A stretch of DNA of 64,000 bases. Source: an uncultured Bacteroidota bacterium (GTDB taxonomy: Bacteria > Bacteroidota > Bacteroidia > 2-12-FULL-35-15). The stretch spans positions 1 through 64,000 of the forward strand of contig CAIYIS010000052.1 in the NCBI GenBank assembly GCA_903926385.1, written 5' to 3'. The notes under the pieces were generated by a model, which was given only the letters and a program-made list of their open reading frames with translations, did no database searches and was not told where the DNA came from. Made by a program: the position numbers and the translations under genes. Positions 9,553 to 17,644 of the stretch are shown one piece after another (the first letter of the stretch is position 1; the number at the start of each line of letters is the position of its first letter).

Positions 9553-10209
9553 ATGATAAAGGCAACAAATATCCATAAGTCGTATAGGAAATTAAATGTA
9601 TTAAAAGGAGTATCTCTTAACATTTCGAAAGGAGAAATCATTTCGATAGTGGGAGCTTCGGGAGCCGGAAAGACAACACTGCTGCATATATTGGGCACAC
9701 TGGATAAAGCAGATAACGGAACATTGGAAATGAATAATACCATCACATCTTCATTAAGCGATAAAAAATTGGCCTTGTTCAGAAATAAAAACATTGGATT
9801 TGTTTTTCAATTTCATCATTTACTTCCAGAGTTTACTGCTCTCGAAAACGTTTGTATACCGGCATTCATAAGTGGTGTATCAAAATCGGAAGCAGAGGAA
9901 AAAGCAACAACCCTATTAAAATTTTTAGGATTAAACGAACGAATACATCACAAGCCATCTGAATTATCGGGTGGGGAACAGCAACGTGTGGCAGTGGCAA
10001 GAGCATTAATAAATAACCCGCTAGTGGTGCTGGCAGATGAGCCTTCCGGAAATTTAGATTCGGCAAGTGCAAAAGAATTGCATCAATTATTTTTTACACT
10101 TCGTGAGAAATTCAATCAAACATTTGTAATCGTAACTCACAACGAAGAGCTCGCAAACATGGCCGACCGCAAGTTAACCATGCGTGACGGAAATATTATT
10201 CACAATTAA
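9553..10209 (+). CDS. lolD: Lipoprotein-releasing ABC ATPase LolD
   Basis: The 218 residues are a single MacB/LolD-class nucleotide-binding domain: Walker [10 protein letters not shown] (about 36-44), Q-loop region [20 protein letters not shown] (a LolD-like stretch), signature [15 protein letters not shown], Walker [14 protein letters not shown] and H-loop VTHN. LolD powers the LolCDE complex, which extracts lipoproteins from the inner membrane for delivery to the outer membrane. No LolC/E permease lies nearby, so the partner must be elsewhere. It converges on the thioesterase gene with only 3 bp between them. Confidence 0.93.
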   Translation: MIKATNIHKSYRKLNVLKGVSLNISKGEIISIVGASGAGKTTLLHILGTLDKADNGTLEMNNTITSSLSDKKLALFRNKNIGFVFQFHHLLPEFTALENVCIPAFISGVSKSEAEEKATTLLKFLGLNERIHHKPSELSGGEQQRVAVARALINNPLVVLADEPSGNLDSASAKELHQLFFTLREKFNQTFVIVTHNEELANMADRKLTMRDGNIIHN

Positions 10210-10212
10210 TTA

Positions 10213-10617
10213 TCAGAAATATTTTTTTATTTTATCAATAAATGATGAAGGTGCATCACAAATTTTATTTGTTGCCATGTCAATAAAAACAAGTGATGTG
10301 GAGCCTGTATTGATTAATTCATTTTTCTGATTATATATTTCATATTCAAAAATAATTTTCACAGTAGGAATTTGACGTATGGTAGTTTTGATGATAAGCA
10401 AGTCGTCATATACAGCAGGCTTTATGTATTTCATATCGCATAAAAAAACAGGCAACATGACACCATTATCTTCCATGTCCTTGTAGCTGCTTCCTAGCGC
10501 CCGCAAGGCTTCTACACGTCCCACTTCGTAATATTGTGCATAATTTCCGTAATACACATAACCCATTTTATCTGTTTCGGCATAGCGTACACGCACGGTT
10601 GTTTCTGATATATACAT
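10213..10617 (-). CDS. Acyl-CoA thioesterase, YbgC/4HBT hotdog family
   Basis: From the ATG at 10617 (MYISETTVRVRYAETDKMGY) the protein is about 134 residues, a single hotdog domain. The conserved YAETDKMGYVYYGNYAQYYE block carries the family's catalytic Asp and the tyrosine/asparagine pocket. The longer frame starting at 10659 adds 14 residues that do not belong to the fold, so I use the internal start. The family hydrolyses acyl-CoA thioesters in the cytoplasm; some members act on Tol-Pal-linked or phospholipid pathways. The tail-to-tail lolD gene is on the other strand and not co-transcribed. Confidence 0.9.
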   Translation of the reverse strand: MYISETTVRVRYAETDKMGYVYYGNYAQYYEVGRVEALRALGSSYKDMEDNGVMLPVFLCDMKYIKPAVYDDLLIIKTTIRQIPTVKIIFEYEIYNQKNELINTGSTSLVFIDMATNKICDAPSSFIDKIKKYF

Positions 10618-11064
10618 ATATTTATATAGAGATAGATTTAAAATCGTGATAAAATACAATTTTATTCAATTCGAAAACATAAAAAACAATAAATTTATAA
10701 TTTTTTTTATCGATGCAATCGCATTTTATTACTTATAATTGCATCCGAATTCAAAAAAGAATTTTTTAAAAATCGCAAACAAAAACAAAAACAAAAATCG
10801 CCAATTTGCCAGTTAAATAAAGTATTTCAGACGAATACAAAATAAAAGACAAACAAAAGCGAAACAAAAAAAGTGATTAATTGATACCTTGAAAAAGAAT
10901 AATTCAAAAAGTCAATAGCAAATCAAAAATAAAATAAAATATTTTTCAAAAAAAATCTCACGGGGTAAATAAACTTGCATATATTTACACCGCAATAGGC
11001 GAAAACAAAGCAATTACAAAGACATTAACAGAAATTACTCATATATAAGACACTTACCTACCGA
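10618..11064. other. AT-rich intergenic region upstream of dnaA
   Basis: The 447 bp are very A-rich on the plus strand from 10760 on. At 10712-10719 and 10738-10745 an 8-bp inverted repeat (GATGCAAT ... ATTGCATC) brackets TCGCATTTTATTA-like sequence. I looked for TTATNCACA DnaA boxes and did not see a cluster, so I do not call an origin. The region must contain the dnaA promoter, but I see no clear TAnnTTTG box. Confidence 0.5.
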
Positions 11065-12498
11065 ATGGAGAAATCATTTACCAAAGTATGGCAAAATTGC
11101 CTCGAAATCATAAAAGATAATGTAAGCACACAGAGTTTTAAAACCTGGTTCGAACCAATTAAGCCAATAAAATTAAGCAGTAGCGTATTAACAATACAAG
11201 TACCTAGTCAATTTTTTTATGAATGGTTAGAAGAACATTACATAACACTTCTTAAAAAGACAATAAAGAAAGAGCTAGGCAACGAAGGGCGTTTGGAATA
11301 CAGTATTATTATGGAAAACAGCTATAATAATACATCTAAACCATTTACTGTAAAAATTCCAACTACCAGTAAAAAGGAATTAAAAAATCCATCGCAAAAT
11401 ATGCCGATAGATTTGAATCAGAACAGTATTAGAAATCCATTTATTATTCCCGGCCTAAAAAAGGTGAATGTGGAATCTCAATTGAACGCCAATTACTCAT
11501 TTGATAATTTGGTAGAAGGAGATTGCAATAGACTAGCGCGTTCAGCCGGATTTGCTGTTTCAGAAAAACCGGGAGGAACTGCATTCAATCCATTATTAAT
11601 ATATGGTGGAGTTGGTTTAGGTAAAACTCACCTTTCTCATGCAATAGGAATTCAAATAAAGAATATGTATCCTTCGAAAACTGTTCTTTATGTTTCTTCA
11701 GAAAAGTTTACTCAACAATATATTGATTCAGTAAGAAATAATAATCAAAATGATTTCATCCATTTTTATCAGATGATTGATGTTTTAATTATTGACGATG
11801 TTCAGTACTTTGCAGGAAAAGAAAAAACTCAGGATGTGTTTTTCCACATCTTTAATCACCTTCATCAATCAGGCAAACAGTTGGTGCTTACTGCTGACAA
11901 AGCACCTGTAGAATTACAAGGTTTTGAACAAAGACTTTTATCTCGTTTCAAATGGGGGCTTGCTGCGGATTTGCAAACACCAAGTTTAGAAACACGTATT
12001 GCTATACTTGAGAAAAAAGTTTATGCTGACGGAATTGACTTACCAAAAGATGTAATCGAATACCTAGCTTATAGTATTACAACTAATGTTAGAGAATTAG
12101 AAGGTGCGTTGATTTCGTTGTTGGCTCAGTCGTCAATGAATAAAAAGGCGATTAATCTGGAGCTTGCCAAACAAATGATTGATAAGTTTGTCAAGAATAC
12201 TGCTCGTGAAGTTTCTATTGATTACATACAAAAAGTGGTTTGCGATTATTTCGAATTACCATTGGAATTATTGAAATCAAAAACTCGTAAACGTGAAGTT
12301 GTTCAGGCACGTCAGATAGCAATGTATTTTGCAAAGAGCATGACTAAGTCATCTTTGGCAACTATCGGGTTGCATTGCGGAGGTAAAGACCATGCGACAG
12401 TGTTACACGCCTGCAGAACTGTAAATAACCTGATGGATACGGACAAACGATTTAAAAACTACATTGATGAGTTGAATAAAAAAATAACCATTCAATAA
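11065..12498 (+). CDS. dnaA: Chromosomal replication initiator DnaA
   Basis: This 477-residue protein has all four DnaA domains: N-terminal DnaB/HolB-interaction domain (about 1-85, with W9 and FKTWFEPI), a short linker (about 86-135), the AAA+ domain (Walker A GGVGLGKTH near 178; Walker B LIIDDVQYF; sensor regions to about 345) and the C-terminal DNA-binding domain with the DnaA signature GGKDHATVLHACRTV. It binds DnaA boxes and melts oriC. A clean hairpin terminator follows the stop. Confidence 0.98.
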   Translation: MEKSFTKVWQNCLEIIKDNVSTQSFKTWFEPIKPIKLSSSVLTIQVPSQFFYEWLEEHYITLLKKTIKKELGNEGRLEYSIIMENSYNNTSKPFTVKIPTTSKKELKNPSQNMPIDLNQNSIRNPFIIPGLKKVNVESQLNANYSFDNLVEGDCNRLARSAGFAVSEKPGGTAFNPLLIYGGVGLGKTHLSHAIGIQIKNMYPSKTVLYVSSEKFTQQYIDSVRNNNQNDFIHFYQMIDVLIIDDVQYFAGKEKTQDVFFHIFNHLHQSGKQLVLTADKAPVELQGFEQRLLSRFKWGLAADLQTPSLETRIAILEKKVYADGIDLPKDVIEYLAYSITTNVRELEGALISLLAQSSMNKKAINLELAKQMIDKFVKNTAREVSIDYIQKVVCDYFELPLELLKSKTRKREVVQARQIAMYFAKSMTKSSLATIGLHCGGKDHATVLHACRTVNNLMDTDKRFKNYIDELNKKITIQ

Positions 12499-12518
12499 TA
12501 GACAATATAAAAAAGAAG

Positions 12519-12550
12519 AATAGGAATCAGATAATCTGATTCCTATTTTT
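12519..12550 (+). terminator. Terminator after dnaA
   Basis: TAGGAATCAGA and TCTGATTCCTA form a perfect stem with a 2-base centre, followed by a T run. It separates dnaA from the phosphatase gene that starts 16 bp further on. Confidence 0.85.
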
Positions 12551-12565
12551 GTTTAGAGAAACAAG

Positions 12566-13024
12566 ATGACTAAAATTTTGATGGTATGTTTGGGTAATAT
12601 CTGCCGATCCCCACTTGCCGAAGGTATATTAAGAAAGAAAGCAGAAGAATTCAAACTCAATCTATTTATTGATTCTGCAGGTACATCCAACTATCATATC
12701 GGAGAACACCCTGATAAGAGGACAATAAAGAATGCATTCACTCATAATGTAGATTTATCGAAATTAAAAGCAAGGCAATTTAGTGTTGCGGACTTTGATA
12801 ATTTCGACATCATTTTTGTAATGGATGCCTCCAATTATTCGGATGTAATTTCACTTGCTAGAAATGATAACGATAGAAATAAAGTAGAACTTCTGTTAGA
12901 CCGAGTTTACCCCAAAGCAGGAATAGCAGTTCCTGACCCCTATTTTGGAGGTGAAGAAGGTTTTGAAAATGTATTTACGATTTTGGATAAGGCTTGCGAT
13001 GTCGTTATTTCTACTTTAAAATAA
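12566..13024 (+). CDS. Low-molecular-weight protein tyrosine phosphatase
   Basis: This 152-residue cytoplasmic enzyme has the P-loop CLGNICRSPLAEG near the N-terminus (CX5R, C8 nucleophile) and the general-acid loop PDPYFGG near residue 120. The family removes phosphate from tyrosine on proteins, often on tyrosine autokinases of polysaccharide export; no such kinase is visible here. The gene starts 16 bp after the dnaA terminator, and the methylase gene follows after 16 bp, so the two likely form an operon. Confidence 0.95.
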   Translation: MTKILMVCLGNICRSPLAEGILRKKAEEFKLNLFIDSAGTSNYHIGEHPDKRTIKNAFTHNVDLSKLKARQFSVADFDNFDIIFVMDASNYSDVISLARNDNDRNKVELLLDRVYPKAGIAVPDPYFGGEEGFENVFTILDKACDVVISTLK

Positions 13025-13040
13025 ACACAAGGATATACTC

Positions 13041-13754
13041 ATGAATGAAAAAGGAAAATTGTATTTAATACCAACCACTTTAGGAGACGCCTGCGAAACT
13101 GTTGATGTAATCCCTGTAAAGGTGAATCAAATTATAAATTCGATTGATGAGTACATCGTAGAAAATGAAAAATCGGCTCGGAATTACTTAAAAAGAGCGG
13201 GAATAAAAAAGTCATTAAGCGAAATAATTTTACATCCATTAAACCATCACACCGACCCGAATGAAATCGTAAACTATTTAAATTCGATTGAGACAGGAAA
13301 AAACATTGGACTAATTTCTGAAGCAGGATGTCCTGCAGTTGCTGACCCGGGAGAAATAGTGGTAAAGATGGCGCACAAAAAAAACATTGAGGTGATTCCG
13401 CTAGTAGGGCCTTCGTCAATACTTCTTTCTCTTATGTCCAGCGGAATGAATGGGCAGAACTTTGCCTTTAACGGATATTTACCAAAAGAAAGAGGAGAAC
13501 GAGTTGCTAAATTAAAAGAGTTGGAAAAACTGGCAAATCAGAAAAATCAAACTCAATTATTCATAGAAACACCATACAGAAACATGCACATGCTTGAGGA
13601 TATTCTGAAAACATGCGACTCCTCTACCCTCCTCAGCATAGCCTGTGACATTACCCTGCGATCTGAATTTATAAGAACTAAAACAATAGCACAATGGAAA
13701 AAACAAATTCCGGAACTGGCTAAGCGCCCTTCTATTTTTATAATAGGCAAGTAA
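13041..13754 (+). CDS. RsmI-like SAM-dependent methyltransferase
   Basis: This 237-residue protein of the tetrapyrrole methylase superfamily has the N-terminal KLYLIPTTLGD (RsmI proteins have LYLVATPIGN), the SAM-loop segment SEAGCPAVADPGE, and the GPSSILLSLMSSGM helix. RsmI 2'-O-methylates C1402 of 16S rRNA. The altered N-terminal motif (IPTTLGD) marks a Bacteroidota branch whose substrate I cannot fix, so I leave the symbol blank. It is probably co-transcribed with the phosphatase upstream and converges on the glycosyltransferase gene 4 bp away. Confidence 0.85.
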   Translation: MNEKGKLYLIPTTLGDACETVDVIPVKVNQIINSIDEYIVENEKSARNYLKRAGIKKSLSEIILHPLNHHTDPNEIVNYLNSIETGKNIGLISEAGCPAVADPGEIVVKMAHKKNIEVIPLVGPSSILLSLMSSGMNGQNFAFNGYLPKERGERVAKLKELEKLANQKNQTQLFIETPYRNMHMLEDILKTCDSSTLLSIACDITLRSEFIRTKTIAQWKKQIPELAKRPSIFIIGK

Positions 13755-13758
13755 TCGA

Positions 13759-15066
13759 TTAGAGTTTTAGAGCTTTTGCTTGACGAGAAGACTTTGCAGG
13801 ATTCCATTCATCTTTGTATGACGCTTTAAAGAATAATTCCTGAACATAAGCAGTAGTACGCACAATTCGAAGAAAGTAACCGAAATAAAACACCATTAGC
13901 GGTAAGTAAATAAGGAAATAGGTAATCCCTTCGTTTTTTCTATCCCTGAAAGGAGAAAACACAAGAAATTTCATCAGATTGTTTACAGTATACAAACAAA
14001 TATTCATTGGGACTATAAAAATCAACTGAGAGGAGAAATTGAATACCATGTCGAGTAAGTAGAAATACCACTTGATGTTAAGAAGCAAGTTGTAAGTAAC
14101 ATTTTCAACAAAGGAGATGAAGTTAGAAAACTTGAACGAATCATTAGGGAAAAACACATCTCTATGCTTACGCAAACGAAACCGGATTAGTGATTTATCC
14201 CAACGCAAACGTTGTTTAACCAACCTTTTGAATGTTACCGGCACACTTGTCTGACAAACAGCCGTTGGTTCAAAATGAATAATGTACCCTAATTTACGAA
14301 CCTTAACAGTTATATCTCCATCCAGCCCAGGCCCGATATCCCAACCACCAAGTCTGTCTAATGCTTCTTTTCTGAACGCACCAAACGCACCGGAAATAAC
14401 ACGATAAATACCCAACTCACTTGAAGTGATACGCCCAATTGATATGGTATCCATATATTCCAATGCCTGCAATGTAGCACATAAACTTTCTTTATAATTC
14501 CGCACCTGAACGTTTCCTCCTACAGCTCCTATTTTTGGGTTGTAATAGAATGGAACCAGAATATTTTCTATTGCATCTCGGTCGTAAGAACAATCGGCAT
14601 CAAAGTGAATAACAAATTCACCACGAGAATAACGTAATCCCAAATTTGCCGCAGATGCTTTACCTCCTCTAACATCATTTCGATAAAAAGCATTAATCAT
14701 CCCTCTATGTTCGAGATTTCGACAAATTGCGGCAGTATCATCATCTGAACCATCATCAATAACAATCAATTCAAAATTCTGATACGTCTGTTCTTTCAGA
14801 GAGTTTACTAAATTATAGATATGTTTCCCTTCATTTTTCCCAGGAACGATGATAGAAACCAAGGGTTGATTTTGCCATAAAGAAAGGCGTGCATCCGCAA
14901 TACCTTTTTTACGGAAGATACTGTCAAATTTCCAGAAAATAATAGTGGATATCTCAATAAGAAAGAAACGAAAAAATTCGAAAATGAAGAAAAACCAAAA
15001 CATCCTGAAGAGTTTGGCGGCATCTACCGAAGATATATAATTTATAAATTCGTCAAGAAACTTCAT
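13759..15066 (-). CDS. Processive family 2 glycosyltransferase (EPS synthase)
   Basis: This 435-residue membrane enzyme has an N-terminal helix (about 20-45), a cytoplasmic GT-A domain with IDDGSDDD (D104-D105), the DAD metal motif at 156-158 (HFDADCS), a third Asp in LDGDIT (about 250) and QRLRW at 285-289, then about four C-terminal helices. D, DxD, D, Q(Q/R)xRW is the signature of processive synthases such as PgaC, NodC and BcsA, so it probably polymerises and extrudes a beta-linked polysaccharide. It is the last gene of the operon that starts at 19759; its ATG overlaps the upstream stop (TAATG). It lacks a PilZ domain, so any c-di-GMP control would have to come from the partner protein. 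Confidence 0.9.
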   Translation of the reverse strand: MKFLDEFINYISSVDAAKLFRMFWFFFIFEFFRFFLIEISTIIFWKFDSIFRKKGIADARLSLWQNQPLVSIIVPGKNEGKHIYNLVNSLKEQTYQNFELIVIDDGSDDDTAAICRNLEHRGMINAFYRNDVRGGKASAANLGLRYSRGEFVIHFDADCSYDRDAIENILVPFYYNPKIGAVGGNVQVRNYKESLCATLQALEYMDTISIGRITSSELGIYRVISGAFGAFRKEALDRLGGWDIGPGLDGDITVKVRKLGYIIHFEPTAVCQTSVPVTFKRLVKQRLRWDKSLIRFRLRKHRDVFFPNDSFKFSNFISFVENVTYNLLLNIKWYFYLLDMVFNFSSQLIFIVPMNICLYTVNNLMKFLVFSPFRDRKNEGITYFLIYLPLMVFYFGYFLRIVRTTAYVQELFFKASYKDEWNPAKSSRQAKALKL

Positions 15067-16499
15067 TAATCAAATAAGTCCTTGGTTAATTCCTGCAATT
15101 GCAGCTCAGATTTACTGAAAGGTTGAAGTTCTCTAACTTTAAAATTGAATTTTATCTCAAAGTCATTATAATTGTTTTTGACAAGCTTTTCAACCAATGT
15201 TTTTAAATTCATGAAATTTCTTTCAGACTGAACAAAATCAGTGTTTATTAATCCTAAATACAAAGTTGAAGAATTTTCTAAAGCCATGAAATCTGTTGGT
15301 TTTATGTTCTCTCGTATAAGATTTACGATGTTTTCCAGAATTGCTTTTTCTGACTTTTTGCCAATCTTTTTGTACAACTCAAGAATATTTTCAATATTTA
15401 CGATTGCAATAGCTGATTTTTGTTCCGAGTTTTCTTTAATACGTTCAATTTCGTAATGCAACATAGTTTTGAAAACCGGCAGTGCAATGGTTCCGAAAAT
15501 ATCATCCACTTCTTTTCCACTCGATAAAAAGCCACTAGCAGCGGCAGTACGTCCTCTTTTGGTAAGTTTGTATATATTGATGGATTTAGGAATCAGGTAT
15601 TGAACCTCGATATCCTGTGTGCAGGAAATACATTTTGCCTTAACAAAAAAGTCTTGAAAATTCTTATCGCAGTTATTGCAATGGTGAATAATAGAAGGTT
15701 TGTCATAATCTACTCCAATGTGACGAAGCGCTTTATTACATTTTGGACAAGTAAGAGAATTGTCTATTGAATTTCTAAAATCAGAAATCGGGCCGATGTA
15801 AGCACAAGGGAAATGGTGCACCAAATCTTGAGCACTTGAGTTGGATGAATTACAGTGAGGACATACTTCTCGATAACTTAAAAATCCTCCTCCGCATTGA
15901 TTACACAAGTAAATTCTCTCATAAAAATCTGGCCAGATCAACCCTTCCTTTTCTCCCCAACTAAGAATTTCAAGAACCTGAGTCTCCTCTGTTGAATCAA
16001 AGTTTATAGAAATTTCAGGATAAGTATAACCAATACTTGACTTTAAGTCAGGAATAGGAGTTAAAGATTTCACTTCGCGAGTGAACATGAAATTCAAAAC
16101 TTTTTTTATCATTTGCCCTTCGAAAGTGGCTACTGGTTGATAATCGAGTTGAGTGGTTCTTAAAAAAATCTGTTTTGTTGTGTCTGCAATTTCTTTTAAC
16201 TGATCATAGGAGTGAATAATCCCATCATTCATATTTTCAAGAATAGGATCTTTTACTTCCTTATAATTAATAAAGAAAACAGGTTTTAAATAGAATTCAG
16301 GATTGTAATGACCACGAATTTTTTTCAAAATCAGCTTTGTGAATTCCGCATCTTTTGCATCTATAATTATTGCATCGTATCCTATTAAATGTTCAATCTT
16401 AATAGTACTGTTGCTATCGATTATATAAAAAACAAGATTATCGAATTCGATCTTATTATTTTTTATTTCGAAGGAATGAGGAACCACATTTGATGACAT
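15066..16499 (-). CDS. Zinc-ribbon protein with degenerate GGDEF-like domain
   Basis: I recognise three segments in the 477 residues. Residues 1-120 look like a degenerate receiver fold. Residues about 195-305 hold four Cys-X2-Cys pairs (CNQC, CPHC, CPKC, CNNC, plus CISC), expected to bind zinc and reminiscent of the TackOD1 output domain. Residues about 330-470 have the alternating pattern of a GGDEF domain (AIAIVNIENILELYKKIGKK), but the catalytic loop reads NSSTLYLG instead of GGDEF, so cyclase activity is unlikely. The gene lies between the HlyD adaptor and the synthase, so I infer a regulator or c-di-GMP-type sensor for the exopolysaccharide machine. The domain names are from memory. Confidence 0.7.
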   Translation of the reverse strand: MSSNVVPHSFEIKNNKIEFDNLVFYIIDSNSTIKIEHLIGYDAIIIDAKDAEFTKLILKKIRGHYNPEFYLKPVFFINYKEVKDPILENMNDGIIHSYDQLKEIADTTKQIFLRTTQLDYQPVATFEGQMIKKVLNFMFTREVKSLTPIPDLKSSIGYTYPEISINFDSTEETQVLEILSWGEKEGLIWPDFYERIYLCNQCGGGFLSYREVCPHCNSSNSSAQDLVHHFPCAYIGPISDFRNSIDNSLTCPKCNKALRHIGVDYDKPSIIHHCNNCDKNFQDFFVKAKCISCTQDIEVQYLIPKSINIYKLTKRGRTAAASGFLSSGKEVDDIFGTIALPVFKTMLHYEIERIKENSEQKSAIAIVNIENILELYKKIGKKSEKAILENIVNLIRENIKPTDFMALENSSTLYLGLINTDFVQSERNFMNLKTLVEKLVKNNYNDFEIKFNFKVRELQPFSKSELQLQELTKDLFD

Positions 16500-16520
16500 G
16501 ATGATTGTAATTTATTCGGA

Positions 16521-17627
16521 TTAGTATTTATATTTGGTTATCGTTGCACCCAACTTGTAGAATGACTTCCAGTGCTTGTATTCCGATTCCTCTACAGGAT
16601 AAATATCGGCTGCAATAGTTCGAGTTGTTGGTTCGTATCGTTTCTGAAACTCATCAGGTAATGAATAGGTGGCATAATAAAACCGTCTGATAACTCCGGT
16701 GCTTTTAGTTCCATCAGGAAATTCTATATTCACTAAATCTCCTTCTTTAAAATAGCTCATGTCAGCCTGATCAAAAAATCCTTTAATAAACATGGGAGTG
16801 TTTTTATGAATGGCCAATATCTGTTCAGATTTTAAAGCAACCTCGAACTGTTGAGTATATATACGAGTTACCGTACCATTAATAGGAGAATAAAACACTT
16901 TTATACTGTCGTGATTGTCTCCGTCCCCTCCATTTCCTCCAGCGCCAACAAATAAACCGTTTCGAGTGCTCTTGATTGCCGCTTGTTTTGCGGCAACACT
17001 CAACTGCTCTATTAATCGTCTGTATTGACCGTTCTCACTATTTAGCTTTTCTATTTCCGTCTTAAGAGTAATCATTTCGTTTTGTACATAATCCAAACGG
17101 CTTTTAGGCATTACATCCAGGACAACTTCGTTACGCAACCGTTCCAATTCTGACTCATAACTCAAAAACAAAGAACGATTTTGAGCAATCTCTATTTGGT
17201 TGTCACCAATTTTTCTTTCTAATGCGTACTTTTCTTTTTCCCTCCAATCAGATGAATTTTGATAAGTTGTATCATTCAGCGCACCCTTTATTCCTCCCAC
17301 AACACCGCCATTTCCTCCATTATATGCATCTTTATCTGGTGTGTAAATAAATAAAGAATCTCCTTTTCTAACTGTATCACCTTCCTTTTTCTGGTATGCC
17401 AATATTCGACAATCATTAGTTAAACGAATAATTACGTTCTCGTATAATACCTGTCCATCTGCTTTAATATAAAACATCTTATTTACCGCGTAGTAACCGA
17501 GGAATACAAGAGCACCAATAATAAACACAATATAAACAACACGATCCCAATTGTATTTTATCTTCTTGGTGTCTTCGTTCATTACTCGAATTGCCGAGCC
17601 TTTCCGTTTAAAATCTATACTTTTCAA
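16521..17627 (-). CDS. HlyD-family periplasmic adaptor subunit
   Basis: This 368-residue membrane-fusion protein has one N-terminal transmembrane helix (VVYIVFIIGALVFLGYYAV, about 30-48), a biotinyl-lipoyl half motif (YQKKEGDTVRKGDSLF), a coiled-coil hairpin (about 115-205), the second lipoyl half (SPINGTVTRIYTQ) and a beta-barrel. Two Gly/Asn-rich loops (AYNGGNGG and GAGGNGGDGDNHDS) interrupt the lipoyl region, which is unusual. HlyD proteins bridge an inner-membrane exporter to a TolC channel; here the neighbours are a TolC-like fusion 17 bp upstream and a polysaccharide synthase downstream. An alternative ATG lies 15 codons inside. Confidence 0.88.
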   Translation of the reverse strand: MKSIDFKRKGSAIRVMNEDTKKIKYNWDRVVYIVFIIGALVFLGYYAVNKMFYIKADGQVLYENVIIRLTNDCRILAYQKKEGDTVRKGDSLFIYTPDKDAYNGGNGGVVGGIKGALNDTTYQNSSDWREKEKYALERKIGDNQIEIAQNRSLFLSYESELERLRNEVVLDVMPKSRLDYVQNEMITLKTEIEKLNSENGQYRRLIEQLSVAAKQAAIKSTRNGLFVGAGGNGGDGDNHDSIKVFYSPINGTVTRIYTQQFEVALKSEQILAIHKNTPMFIKGFFDQADMSYFKEGDLVNIEFPDGTKSTGVIRRFYYATYSLPDEFQKRYEPTTRTIAADIYPVEESEYKHWKSFYKLGATITKYKY

Positions 17628-17644
17628 AATAATTAATTTTTGGT

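Noticed and set aside
10618-11064. Replication origin next to dnaA
   Set aside because: No cluster of TTATNCACA boxes seen; in Bacteroidota the origin is often not adjacent to dnaA. GC skew over the whole genome would be needed.
15066-16499. Active diguanylate cyclase
   Set aside because: The catalytic GGDEF loop is replaced by NSSTLYLG, so activity is unlikely even if the fold is right.
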